The notes beneath the pieces are model-generated. The model searched no databases, was not told where the DNA came from, and saw nothing but the letters and a program-made list of their open reading frames with translations. Positions 36,024 through 44,567 of a stretch of DNA of 64,000 nt are shown one piece after another. The stretch is from Zooshikella harenae (GTDB lineage: Bacteria > Pseudomonadota > Gammaproteobacteria > Pseudomonadales > Zooshikellaceae): NCBI RefSeq assembly GCF_018837975.1, contig NZ_JAGSOY010000001.1:124001-188000 (forward strand), given 5' to 3'. Positions within the stretch are counted from its first letter, which is position 1, and every line of letters starts with the position of its first letter. A program made the position numbers and the translations under genes.

Positions 36024-37151
36024 ATGAATATCAAAAATATAAAATATAGCCTTATCTCTATTATATTTATTCTAATTTCATTTAATTCCTATGGATCACC
36101 GCCCCTGCTTAGCAAAGTAGTTAATATTCTTAATGAGACTGTAAATAATATGGCGGATGATGCACTTTATATAAAAATGCAAAAGCACTATCAAACATTA
36201 CGTTTATTAGATACTGAAAATCAATGGGTTACACCGAAACTCAGTTCCATTTCAGACCAGCTACTACCCAAAAATATAAGTAAGCAAGATGCAAAACAAC
36301 TTATTAAAGAAACTGCAAACAGTCTGGAGAAAAATGAATACCTTATAACTTTTTTGGAAAAAGCAGAAAATTATACTTTCAATGATCTCATCAATAAATC
36401 TTCCCATAACCGCCAGCAGCATTTAGCGGATGTTATTGCTTATGCGCTTGTCCAACAAAATCTAACCACAGCTATGTATGATGATTGGAAAATCATTGAA
36501 GATTGTAAAACAGTCTGGGCAAAAGCACGCACTAAAACTGATTTTTATAGTCAAATGGGACTTTTTTCAAAAGTAAAACTTGTTTCTGTTGAGTATCCAA
36601 TTAGCAGAATCATTTCATTCCATAAAGAGAATTATGTTCCAGAGTATTTTACTAAACTATTACTACCACTCAATATTCTCGAAGCTGTAGCTGTTGATAC
36701 TGAAAATGGCTTTCTTGACAACGCCATAGCAGGGTTAGTCTTAACTGCAAATAACCCAGGCGAACTGCCCAGTCGTTTTAATGATAATCATAAATCCATT
36801 CTCATTAGTATGCCATTACCTAAAAAGTGGGCTGATCTTTACAGCGTTTGGAATCTGGCATTTGTGTCACGCTATGAACATTTTCCCTACACAATGGTTA
36901 AGTTGTTAATTCCTAAAGTGAATAACTATTATGCTCAACCCGACGAGTATATTTATAACCGTGCTTTAGCATTATACACTCATATTCACTTTACATTTCT
37001 CGGTAGTGCTGATCGGGCTATAACTGGAGAAACCACATTTGACTGGAGTGATGAAGCATTTACTAAGCTTTTTGGGGAAGTTAATCGTGACAGTGCTTAT
37101 GATTATGAAAAATCAGTAATAAAGTATAGACTCTCACATTCAGAAGAATAG
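36024..37151 (+). CDS. Exported hypothetical protein, 375 residues
   Basis: Signal peptide KYSLISIIFILISFNSYGS, then an all-helical-looking sequence (VNILNETVNNMADDALYIKMQKHYQTL, KQDAKQLIKETANSLEKNEYL) and a mixed C-terminal half. A GAGGGG site lies about 12 bases upstream of the ATG. No family recognised. It lies between the chitinase and the crotonase genes on the same strand, with gaps of 249 and 51 bases. Confidence 0.55.
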   Translation: MNIKNIKYSLISIIFILISFNSYGSPPLLSKVVNILNETVNNMADDALYIKMQKHYQTLRLLDTENQWVTPKLSSISDQLLPKNISKQDAKQLIKETANSLEKNEYLITFLEKAENYTFNDLINKSSHNRQQHLADVIAYALVQQNLTTAMYDDWKIIEDCKTVWAKARTKTDFYSQMGLFSKVKLVSVEYPISRIISFHKENYVPEYFTKLLLPLNILEAVAVDTENGFLDNAIAGLVLTANNPGELPSRFNDNHKSILISMPLPKKWADLYSVWNLAFVSRYEHFPYTMVKLLIPKVNNYYAQPDEYIYNRALALYTHIHFTFLGSADRAITGETTFDWSDEAFTKLFGEVNRDSAYDYEKSVIKYRLSHSEE

Positions 37152-37202
37152 TGTTTTCCTTTCACTTGGGGAATTCTAAATATAGTACTAAGGAGTCAAG
37201 CA

Positions 37203-37994
37203 ATGGGCTGTATAAAATATGAAAAAGAAGGTCCACTCGCTAAAGTAGGTCTTAATCGACCTGAGAAGTATAATGGTATCAATATGGCTATGTTCAATGA
37301 ACTCATAGCCACAATAGAAGAAATTTCATCGGATAAAACGATTCGCGCAGTGCTGCTATATGGTGAGGGTAAAGGTTTTTGCTCAGGATTGGACTTTACG
37401 GAAGTTGTCCAACAACCTCAAAACATACCTTATTTGATGAACTTTTCAGATGAAAAAATAGCCAATAAGGCTCAACAGGTAGGTTATGCCTGGACTGAGT
37501 TACCTGTTCCTGTAATCGCTGTACTTCACGGCCCAGTCTTTGGTGGTGGTTTTCAAATTGCTATGGGTGCCGATATTAGAATAGCTTCCCCCTGCGCAAA
37601 ATTATCTATTATGGAAATCAAGTGGGGACTCATTCCTGATATGTCAATTACGACAACGTTACCTTATATAGCATCCTTAGATGTCATTAAAGAACTGATG
37701 TGGACAGGTCGTAAAGTATTAGCTGAAGAAGCTAAGGAACTTGGTTTGGTAACCTATGTTGATGAAAACGCGATGGCAAGAGGGTTATCTTTAGCACAGC
37801 ATATTTGCCAACAATCACCCGATGCGATTTCACAAAGTAAAAAAATGCTTAATGAGGCCATTCAACTTAAACATGCAGAACGCTTAAAACTTGAAGCTGA
37901 ATTACAAAGTAAGGTATTAGGTAAATCCAATCAATTAGAAGCCATGCAAGCTAATTTTCAAAAACGTACTGCTAATTATAAAGATCGTCAGTGA
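37203..37994 (+). CDS. Crotonase / enoyl-CoA hydratase family protein
   Basis: 263 residues; AAGGAG 7 bases before the ATG. Family landmarks are GEGKGFCSGLDF, HGPVFGGGFQIAMGADIRIAS (oxyanion hole) and SIMEIKWGLIPDM with the Glu expected to act on the acyl-CoA. Crotonases hydrate, isomerise or cleave acyl-CoA thioesters; the exact reaction cannot be read from this sequence. No other fatty-acid gene is adjacent. Confidence 0.8.
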   Translation: MGCIKYEKEGPLAKVGLNRPEKYNGINMAMFNELIATIEEISSDKTIRAVLLYGEGKGFCSGLDFTEVVQQPQNIPYLMNFSDEKIANKAQQVGYAWTELPVPVIAVLHGPVFGGGFQIAMGADIRIASPCAKLSIMEIKWGLIPDMSITTTLPYIASLDVIKELMWTGRKVLAEEAKELGLVTYVDENAMARGLSLAQHICQQSPDAISQSKKMLNEAIQLKHAERLKLEAELQSKVLGKSNQLEAMQANFQKRTANYKDRQ

Positions 37995-38008
37995 CATTTT
38001 ATTAATTT

Positions 38009-38878
38009 TTAGAGTAAAGGTTTGACTAACGTAATATTAGTCAAACCAAACCGCAATAGCTTTTCATAAAAATAATTCAGGTCCTCGATTGTGGCTGCTC
38101 TATGTTTCTCTCTATAAGGTAAGCGTACCCCATGCTGCTGAAAACCCATGATTTTCAACTTTACATTAAGTTCATATGATTCATAAAAGTCTACAAGTGA
38201 ATAGATATCTGTTGTTTTATCATTAAGCTCTGGAATCAATAAATAACGAATCTCATACAGCTTATCTTTACCTGCTAAATAATTAATTGTCTTACATACT
38301 CTGTTATTTGACCTACCTGTTATTTTTTTATGTAACTCATCATCAATTGCTTTTAAATCAATCATCGCTTTATCATAATAATCATCTAATAACTCCCACC
38401 TAGAAATAGGTAAGCTTCCATTACTATCGATGTAAATTGATAAATGTTTTGTCGCAGGATCATTCTTTATTGCTTTCGCAACGTCAATAATAAATGGGTA
38501 TTGGAGCGTAGATTCACCACCTGAAAAGGTGATACCCGAAATAAAGGGTGTTACTTTTAAAATCTGCTGCATAATTTCGTCTACTGAAAAATATCTGGTC
38601 GTAGGATTAGCAGACCGAGGACAACGATCAATACATTTTTCACACTGGATACAATCAGTAGGGTTATAAACTAATTTATCATTCATTAGTTGTAAACAAT
38701 GCTGCTCACAGACTTCAATACATTCACCACAGTGATCACAATGACCAATAGTATGTGGATTATGGCAGTTAATACAATCAAAGTTACAGCCTTGTAAAAA
38801 AATCACCATACGGCTACCAGGTCCATCTACACAACTAAATGGTATAATTTTACTTACCCGTCCAGTGATACTATTCAT
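38009..38878 (-). CDS. yjjW: Glycyl-radical-enzyme activase, YjjW type
   Basis: 289 residues. A radical-SAM CxxxCxxC motif (CNFDCINC, near residue 30) is followed by two ferredoxin-like cluster sites (CDHCGECIEVC and CIQCEKCIDRC), then ITFSGGEST and the rest of the barrel. This is the arrangement of pyruvate-formate-lyase-type activases with an inserted 2[4Fe-4S] domain. It follows the glycyl-radical enzyme gene by 38 bases on the same strand and would install its glycyl radical using S-adenosylmethionine. Assigned to YjjW because its partner looks like YjjI. Confidence 0.85.
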   Translation of the reverse strand: MNSITGRVSKIIPFSCVDGPGSRMVIFLQGCNFDCINCHNPHTIGHCDHCGECIEVCEQHCLQLMNDKLVYNPTDCIQCEKCIDRCPRSANPTTRYFSVDEIMQQILKVTPFISGITFSGGESTLQYPFIIDVAKAIKNDPATKHLSIYIDSNGSLPISRWELLDDYYDKAMIDLKAIDDELHKKITGRSNNRVCKTINYLAGKDKLYEIRYLLIPELNDKTTDIYSLVDFYESYELNVKLKIMGFQQHGVRLPYREKHRAATIEDLNYFYEKLLRFGLTNITLVKPLL

Positions 38879-38916
38879 AACAAGCTTTTCTTTAACACAC
38901 TATTCGTACGGAATTT

Positions 38917-40461
38917 TTACAGTGCTTGAACACACCGATGAATAACTTTAGCATTATCTATAGCTTCGCTACCTAATGCTGTACTGTTCAAACGTGAACC
39001 TTCCTTTTTATACTTTTCAATATCAGAGCGTCTTACCATGTAACCTGTAATTCTGACTAAATCGCGATTAGCAACATTAGCAGTAAACATTCTTAACCCT
39101 TGACGCATAGCACCCTGACATAGCTCTAACAATGCAACAGGATTCCGCTCAATGGTTTCATCAATATTAAAAATATCACTGATGCCTGCGGGAAAATACT
39201 GATGCATTGGTAAAACAGCAAGAATATGAGTAAGTGTTTCAGGCTCCTCTCCAGTAGTAACCCGCGTACCTTCAGTCACATTGATATCTGAACTAATACC
39301 TGATTGGGCATGAAAAAGCACTTTTTGGTTTCTACAGTAATGTACTTGCTTGTTTTTTATTAAATCTGCATATGCACTTATAATACGCTTACCCAGACTA
39401 TTTGCGACTTTATCATGGCCATAACGTCCCCCCTTACCTGTTAGTTCCATTATACTATTAACAAGTTCAGCTAAACCAAAAACACCAAACATCGCAGTAA
39501 ATCGATCCGCAGATATAAATCCTTCTTTCACCAGAAAATGATTTTCAAAAAAACCAGATTGTTCGACTAAATACTTTATTCTTGCTTCCAATATTACAAA
39601 TAACAGTTCAGCACATTGGGGAATAGTGTGTTGTATATAATGCTCTTCAATATTTTTTTCCAGGGGAACTTTTTTTAGTGCCAGCTTAAAACTCTCTGCC
39701 AAATTCAAACGCACTAATGAAAAAGCTCCTCCTCCCAAAGGCAATGAATTATAGCAACTTGCAACTCCATAACCTTCAGGGAAATCATTATTGATTAATT
39801 GGTGATTTGCCACATGAGGCTTATTACATTGAATAATACTGGTAATGGCGTCTTTCAACAATTCACCACTACTACTATTTTGGTCATCATATTTAAAGGT
39901 TAAATTAGGTGTTGCTTGTTGTAAGTTACGATCAACCTTCAATATTGCTTGTGCCACACGGTTGTTTACTGGACCAATATTCGCGTGCATAAATGCATCA
40001 GGTAACGTCCGATCTAAATATTGCCAAAATAATCGCAGCTTTTTATACAGATAGTCCTCCGACATTTCTTCTGTAATAAAAGGCAGTAGTAGCTGATCAA
40101 TATCACCAAGATAGACAGGAAATCCAGTTACTGATGGCACATGATGATACATGATCATCAAAAATTGAATGGCTTCATCAAGATCTTTTGGGGGGGCTAA
40201 TTCGAGGTATTCACAACCATTGCTCAGCGCTTTTTGATAATCTGGAAGCACATAGCGAGGCTTGTAAGGGGCATGTCCTTCATGAAGATCACAAATCAAA
40301 CCAGATGCTAATGCTTGCTGTGCTTCTGCTGAAATTTCAGGATAGCCAAGGCTTTGAACTGCTAGTTGCGCTATCTGCATTTGCTTTTGTGCAGGACTTA
40401 AGTGAGGATGATTAGCAATCTTTCTTACTTCTGCTTGAAGGTTCACGTCATTTTCCCCCAT
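38917..40461 (-). CDS. yjjI: Glycyl-radical enzyme, YjjI family
   Basis: About 514 residues from ATG 40461; a GTG at 40446, just after GGGGGA, is an alternative, and the frame extends to 40515 without a good site. The C-terminal glycyl-radical loop is RITGYMVRRSD and the active-site Cys is likely in GYGVASCYNSLPLGGGA. These features and the roughly 500-residue length fit YjjI, a short glycyl-radical enzyme of unsettled substrate, rather than PflB (about 760 residues). The activase gene follows directly. Activity would be restricted to anaerobic conditions; I found no clear FNR site upstream. Confidence 0.85.
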   Translation of the reverse strand: MGENDVNLQAEVRKIANHPHLSPAQKQMQIAQLAVQSLGYPEISAEAQQALASGLICDLHEGHAPYKPRYVLPDYQKALSNGCEYLELAPPKDLDEAIQFLMIMYHHVPSVTGFPVYLGDIDQLLLPFITEEMSEDYLYKKLRLFWQYLDRTLPDAFMHANIGPVNNRVAQAILKVDRNLQQATPNLTFKYDDQNSSSGELLKDAITSIIQCNKPHVANHQLINNDFPEGYGVASCYNSLPLGGGAFSLVRLNLAESFKLALKKVPLEKNIEEHYIQHTIPQCAELLFVILEARIKYLVEQSGFFENHFLVKEGFISADRFTAMFGVFGLAELVNSIMELTGKGGRYGHDKVANSLGKRIISAYADLIKNKQVHYCRNQKVLFHAQSGISSDINVTEGTRVTTGEEPETLTHILAVLPMHQYFPAGISDIFNIDETIERNPVALLELCQGAMRQGLRMFTANVANRDLVRITGYMVRRSDIEKYKKEGSRLNSTALGSEAIDNAKVIHRCVQAL

Positions 40462-40668
40462 TGATCTGGTCACGGTGACGCTTAAAGAAAATGAGTATAC
40501 GCCTGTTTTCACCACTGATTATTAACAAACATCAATATATGCCTTATGTGTGGCTATAACACTTACCTTTATCTTTCTCGTTCAATTGGTCACAAAAACA
40601 ACCATTAGAATGTGCTAAACTACCTACTGTTCACGAACATCAATACAGTCCTTCAGTACAGGAAAATA

Positions 40669-41289
40669 ATGAGTTTAGTTAGCTATAATTCATCACTTTT
40701 TTCATTTAGTCCAACCATCGAGGTAGATGAAGACTTAATTACAATAAAAAGTTCGAAGGCACTACAACTTCTTACACTTTTTTTATTAATAGAATCTGTG
40801 ATCATTGATAGAAAAAATAAGAAAGTAATTATTTTTCATCGTTTTTGTTATTTCTTCACATCAAAAATTATTATTGCATTTGCTGAAATTGATTACCTTG
40901 ATTACAGTTTTAGTGATTTTGCAACGGGTTGGGGATTATCCCTTGATGAAGGAGGTATTACCAAAACGGATACTATTGAAAAATACACTCTTTCAGTTTC
41001 AACAAAACAAGGTGAAAAATATAAACTCTGCTCATTTTCTGGAGAAGGTGCCAAAATGACAGGGCTGCTCGGTGTACTTACAGGTGATGATTTGATTGAT
41101 TTTTCAGGAACTCAAGGAGAGGAATCTAGACAGCTTGCCTTTGCTTTCTGCAAAATATTTGATGTGCCACTAGGCAAACAGTTTGAGTTTTCTAATAGCA
41201 CAGTCTGCCCTAACTGCAGTCGAAAAATATCAAACCAAATTAAACGTTGTTACTATTGTCGTGAAGTTATTGAAAAAATTGATGAATAA
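40669..41289 (+). CDS. Hypothetical protein with C-terminal zinc ribbon
   Basis: 206 residues from ATG 40669 (AGGA 6 bases upstream; the frame opens earlier at 40612 without a site). A central pair of hydrophobic strands (VIIFHRFCYFFTSKIIIAFAEIDYLDY) suggests a PH-like or membrane-associated beta domain, and the end carries CPNCSRKISNQIKRCYYC, a zinc ribbon. No family recognised. It is convergent with the retron operon. Confidence 0.55.
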   Translation: MSLVSYNSSLFSFSPTIEVDEDLITIKSSKALQLLTLFLLIESVIIDRKNKKVIIFHRFCYFFTSKIIIAFAEIDYLDYSFSDFATGWGLSLDEGGITKTDTIEKYTLSVSTKQGEKYKLCSFSGEGAKMTGLLGVLTGDDLIDFSGTQGEESRQLAFAFCKIFDVPLGKQFEFSNSTVCPNCSRKISNQIKRCYYCREVIEKIDE

Positions 41290-41344
41290 TTATTTTAACG
41301 ATAGAGGTTTATATCTACACGAAGGGTATAAATTAACAAACTAG

Positions 41345-41371
41345 CCCTTTCCCCTAACTAAAGGGAAAAGG
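41345..41371. terminator. Hairpin between convergent genes
   Basis: On the minus strand CCTTTTCCC pairs with GGGGAAAGG (one G-T pair) around 8 bases, 42 bases past the reverse transcriptase stop; on the plus strand CCCTTT / AAAGGG serves the zinc-ribbon gene. Confidence 0.55.
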
Positions 41372-41412
41372 AGTTTAATATTTTCTGTTTATTTTTCTGC
41401 TCTGAACAATCA

Positions 41413-42699
41413 CTAGACTGATTGAACAATTTGTTGAAACTGCGCTAAAAAGCGTGCGCCTAATTCCGGTTCAACCATACGAATAAAGTTAATTTTGCCT
41501 TGAAGGTGTGACAATGTTTCATCCTCATGGAGTGATTTCCCTTTTGCAAGGTTATGCAACATTGCACGTACCTGACGCTTCGTCGCCCTTGGCACACGTG
41601 GGTGAGCATGCTCATTAACCACTAACCCTGTTATTTGTTGGCAACTTCCTGGCCGCAAAATACGCGTTTTTTTACTGTTAATGTTAAATCCTTCATCGTT
41701 AACAACTTGGTGCACAATGCCCATTAGTTGTTTTATATTTGGTTCCTTCTGAGAACCTATCCAGCTAAATGTTAAATCATCGGCATAACGGCTATAACGC
41801 CATCCATTTTTCTCAGCAAATGAGGTTAAGCGACGATCCATAGTCTTACATAATATATTGGTTAATGAGGGACTTGTTGGTGCACCCTGAGGCAAACAGC
41901 GATCAGCTAACGCAATAAAATAAGTTTTGTTCTCATGCTCAATACGTTCACGAGGAGCCTCTGTACATAACAAAGCTAATAGTGTTGCTACTTGCTCTTT
42001 ATAACCAGCTTTACGGAATATTCCTTTCACACGTCGCCAAGAAACTGAAGGAAAAAATTCTGCAAGATCAAACTTAACCACAAGCTCGCTTTGTGTATGC
42101 TGTTGAGCATTGGTCAAAATAGAACGACCACCCACAAAGCCATGAGCAGCACCGTGAATTAACATACGTTCTACGATATTCAACAATATCCAGCGTTGCG
42201 CAGCTTTTAATTTTGGCTTTGGCGCCCAAATGCTGCGCTCTCCTCCACTTCGCTTAGGAATAGAAAACGCTTGATAATGACTATACTCTGCAGCGTTTCG
42301 GTGATAGGTAAACCAGCGCAACTCACTGATAGATAACTTTAATTGTTCTGCCAGTTGCGCAGGGGTTCGAATAACGGGCAATTGATAACCCACCAATGCT
42401 TTATCTGCATCTTCTCGATCATATTTATCCCAGTCATCATTGTCATTCCAATAAACCTGATCACCTAAATAGACAATGTTATTTTGTTTATAAGCTTGCC
42501 AAGCCTCTTGGTTTAATTTTCGCTTGGCTTCTGCCTCTTGTTTGAGCTGCTGTTTATAACGAGCAAGCTCTTTAGCCGACAATTGTTTTGCATCCAGCCG
42601 CTTAACCAAATAACCTTTTTCCTGCAGCTGCTTGTTTACATACGCTTCAATACTGCCTGCGTGCTGTATATCCTGCCAAAGTTGCTGAAAGTCAGTCAT
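41413..42699 (-). CDS. Retron reverse transcriptase, Mx162-like
   Basis: 428 residues. Retron RT signatures are complete: NAQQH (197-201, the NAxxH motif), VVKFDLAEFFPS with the first catalytic Asp 211, QGAPTSP (271-277), YADD (305-308) and QQITGLVVN (356-362, the retron VTG motif with Ile). The segments LRWFTYHR, SIPKRSGG, PKPKLKAAQRW, HGAAHGFVGGRSILTN and WRRVKGIFRKAGY, and the 100-residue charged N-terminal extension (KQQLKQEAEAKRKL), match what I recall of the Myxococcus xanthus Mx162 retron RT. The enzyme would make multicopy single-stranded DNA from an msr-msd RNA. It is the last gene of a four-gene operon, 8 bases after the SWIM-WGR gene. No maturase or integrase domain is present. Confidence 0.9.
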   Translation of the reverse strand: MTDFQQLWQDIQHAGSIEAYVNKQLQEKGYLVKRLDAKQLSAKELARYKQQLKQEAEAKRKLNQEAWQAYKQNNIVYLGDQVYWNDNDDWDKYDREDADKALVGYQLPVIRTPAQLAEQLKLSISELRWFTYHRNAAEYSHYQAFSIPKRSGGERSIWAPKPKLKAAQRWILLNIVERMLIHGAAHGFVGGRSILTNAQQHTQSELVVKFDLAEFFPSVSWRRVKGIFRKAGYKEQVATLLALLCTEAPRERIEHENKTYFIALADRCLPQGAPTSPSLTNILCKTMDRRLTSFAEKNGWRYSRYADDLTFSWIGSQKEPNIKQLMGIVHQVVNDEGFNINSKKTRILRPGSCQQITGLVVNEHAHPRVPRATKRQVRAMLHNLAKGKSLHEDETLSHLQGKINFIRMVEPELGARFLAQFQQIVQSV

Positions 42700-42707
42700 T
42701 GGTCATA

Positions 42708-44567
42708 CTACCTTGCTGTTGCATCAATAAAGCCACGCGCTAATAGGCGCTGCTTTTGCTCATTAACGGCCGACTGCGCTGCTTGCTGAGTATTAAAAAC
42801 CCATTGCTGCATTCGTAATGAAGTGCCTGCTTTTCCCCAACGAAGTGTTACGCGTTGCTGGTGACGTTGCACTAAATAAACATGCTCACTCTCAGCATCA
42901 CGACGAGTAAAATAATGACGTTCGTAAATAGGATCGCTTTCAGGCTGCTGTAGTTGTTGAAAGTGTGTCATACGCAGCGCAATAATATGTGCGCATGGCC
43001 CCTGACTCATGCCTTGTTTGACGAATGTGAAGCAACTGCACTCTGCTTTACTAACATGGCCTTCTTCAGTTACCTGAATCATTGTACTGATGGGGGACTT
43101 ACTTGAAGCATTCAATATAGCGGTTAACTCAATGGTATCGCCTGGCAACCAATGCTGTTTAACATCAGAAACGGCCTTGTTATTAATTAAATTTATTGCT
43201 TCAGCAAACACATCATCACGATAACGAAGCTGCTGACTATCAGGTAATTGATCCAATAAAGGCCGATAATAAAAACACTGTTGAACTCTGTTAAAACTAA
43301 TTAAACCATGCTGTATGCCATATTGAGTCAGCGCGAGAGTGTCAGATGACGATAAGTTTAATTCAGTGTTCAACGCATCAAGACTACTTGGCTGTTTTTG
43401 TAAGCATGATAACAATTCATCGAATTGCTCAGTGTTTATGTTTTGATGTCTTGGTAACAATAAATCGAAGCGTGCAGCTTGTGACCAATTTGCAGTAGTA
43501 AAACCACTTAATACCAAGGTTAATCCAACACCTTCGCCTTGAGCCTGCCAAATACTGGGTAAACCACTACCCAATAAATGTACAGAAATATATTCAGCAT
43601 GTGATAAAAATGCCTGCAAATGCTGTAACCGACGACGTCCCCAAATCCGTACAACCTTTGGCTCTGAACCAGTCCAACGTTCAGCAGAAGACTCAATAAC
43701 TTTTTCCCAAGGCTCTAAGACAAGTTTCGGGTATTGATTTGGTACCAGCTCAATTTTAATACCACGTCTTTTACCTTTTACATCACGATTTAAGCGTAAA
43801 AAATGCAATACATTATAGAGATCAATGGGTGCCAGCTTAAAACTATCGCCAGGCAATTGCATGGCTGATTGAATCTGCAATAACCCTCGTAACCAACTAT
43901 CCGGTAAGTGCGTTTGCTTTGCTAACACTTCCCCTTGCTGCGCTGTTTTCAAGCCAACCGCTTGCTGGCCTATATGGATTTCAGTGGTTTTATACTGCCG
44001 TAACTGTTGAACCCCCTGAAAAAAGTGATCTGAAAAATCGACATTCGTTGTACCACAACCCACAGGTGCCAATAATTCCAACTGATTGTGAGCAAGACTT
44101 AACTGTGCATAACAACTTTCATCTTTACTAAATACTTCAAAGGTCGTGCAGTCAGGATGGACACTGACCACAGGATCTAACACGCAATAAGCTAGCGGAT
44201 CATTTTCAGCCAACCAGTTAAAGTAAGCTTGTTGTGCAGATAAAATATGACGACGTTGATTAGTACGCTGCAGTTCCTTAAAAGCTAAATATTGAGCACG
44301 ATCTTTTGGTTTATAACGTAAATCACTGCATACAACCTGATATAGAGCGGATAAACCACTGCGCATGACGGCCGAATGAGTCAACCGAGCATGAAGCTCA
44401 ACAGGCTGCCGAGCCAGTGCACTAAACAGCGACAACTGTTGCTGACTCTCAGAGGTATGTACCCCACTAACCTGCTGATAGGTTAAGTGAACAGAAGTCG
44501 TATTCATGTCCACCTCAGCATTTTGATTATTTTGTGGGGATAATGACTGTTGTGCCTTGTCACTCAT
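42708..44567 (-). CDS. SWIM zinc-finger and WGR-domain protein of the retron operon
   Basis: 619 residues; GGAG 6 bases before ATG 44567. The start overlaps the stop of the giant HEAT gene (8 bases shared), so the two are co-translated. Near the C-terminus is a SWIM zinc finger (C510-x-C512 ... C525-x-H527) and a WGR domain (about 561-615, with LRWGKAG at 575-581). Residues about 380-445 (FDELLSCLQ ... LALTQYGIQHGLISFNRVQQ) look like a winged helix. The first 370 residues are not recognised. SWIM fingers bind DNA or proteins; WGR domains are best known in PARP1-3, where they grip DNA ends. Proteins with a winged helix plus SWIM are, as I recall, listed among retron partners in retron surveys. 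Confidence 0.85.
   Translation of the reverse strand: MSDKAQQSLSPQNNQNAEVDMNTTSVHLTYQQVSGVHTSESQQQLSLFSALARQPVELHARLTHSAVMRSGLSALYQVVCSDLRYKPKDRAQYLAFKELQRTNQRRHILSAQQAYFNWLAENDPLAYCVLDPVVSVHPDCTTFEVFSKDESCYAQLSLAHNQLELLAPVGCGTTNVDFSDHFFQGVQQLRQYKTTEIHIGQQAVGLKTAQQGEVLAKQTHLPDSWLRGLLQIQSAMQLPGDSFKLAPIDLYNVLHFLRLNRDVKGKRRGIKIELVPNQYPKLVLEPWEKVIESSAERWTGSEPKVVRIWGRRRLQHLQAFLSHAEYISVHLLGSGLPSIWQAQGEGVGLTLVLSGFTTANWSQAARFDLLLPRHQNINTEQFDELLSCLQKQPSSLDALNTELNLSSSDTLALTQYGIQHGLISFNRVQQCFYYRPLLDQLPDSQQLRYRDDVFAEAINLINNKAVSDVKQHWLPGDTIELTAILNASSKSPISTMIQVTEEGHVSKAECSCFTFVKQGMSQGPCAHIIALRMTHFQQLQQPESDPIYERHYFTRRDAESEHVYLVQRHQQRVTLRWGKAGTSLRMQQWVFNTQQAAQSAVNEQKQRLLARGFIDATAR

Noticed and set aside
41413-42699. 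Reverse transcriptase as part of a group II intron or diversity-generating retroelement
   Set aside because: No maturase/X-domain extension or intron ends, and no template or variable repeat pair; NAxxH and the ITG motif point to a retron.
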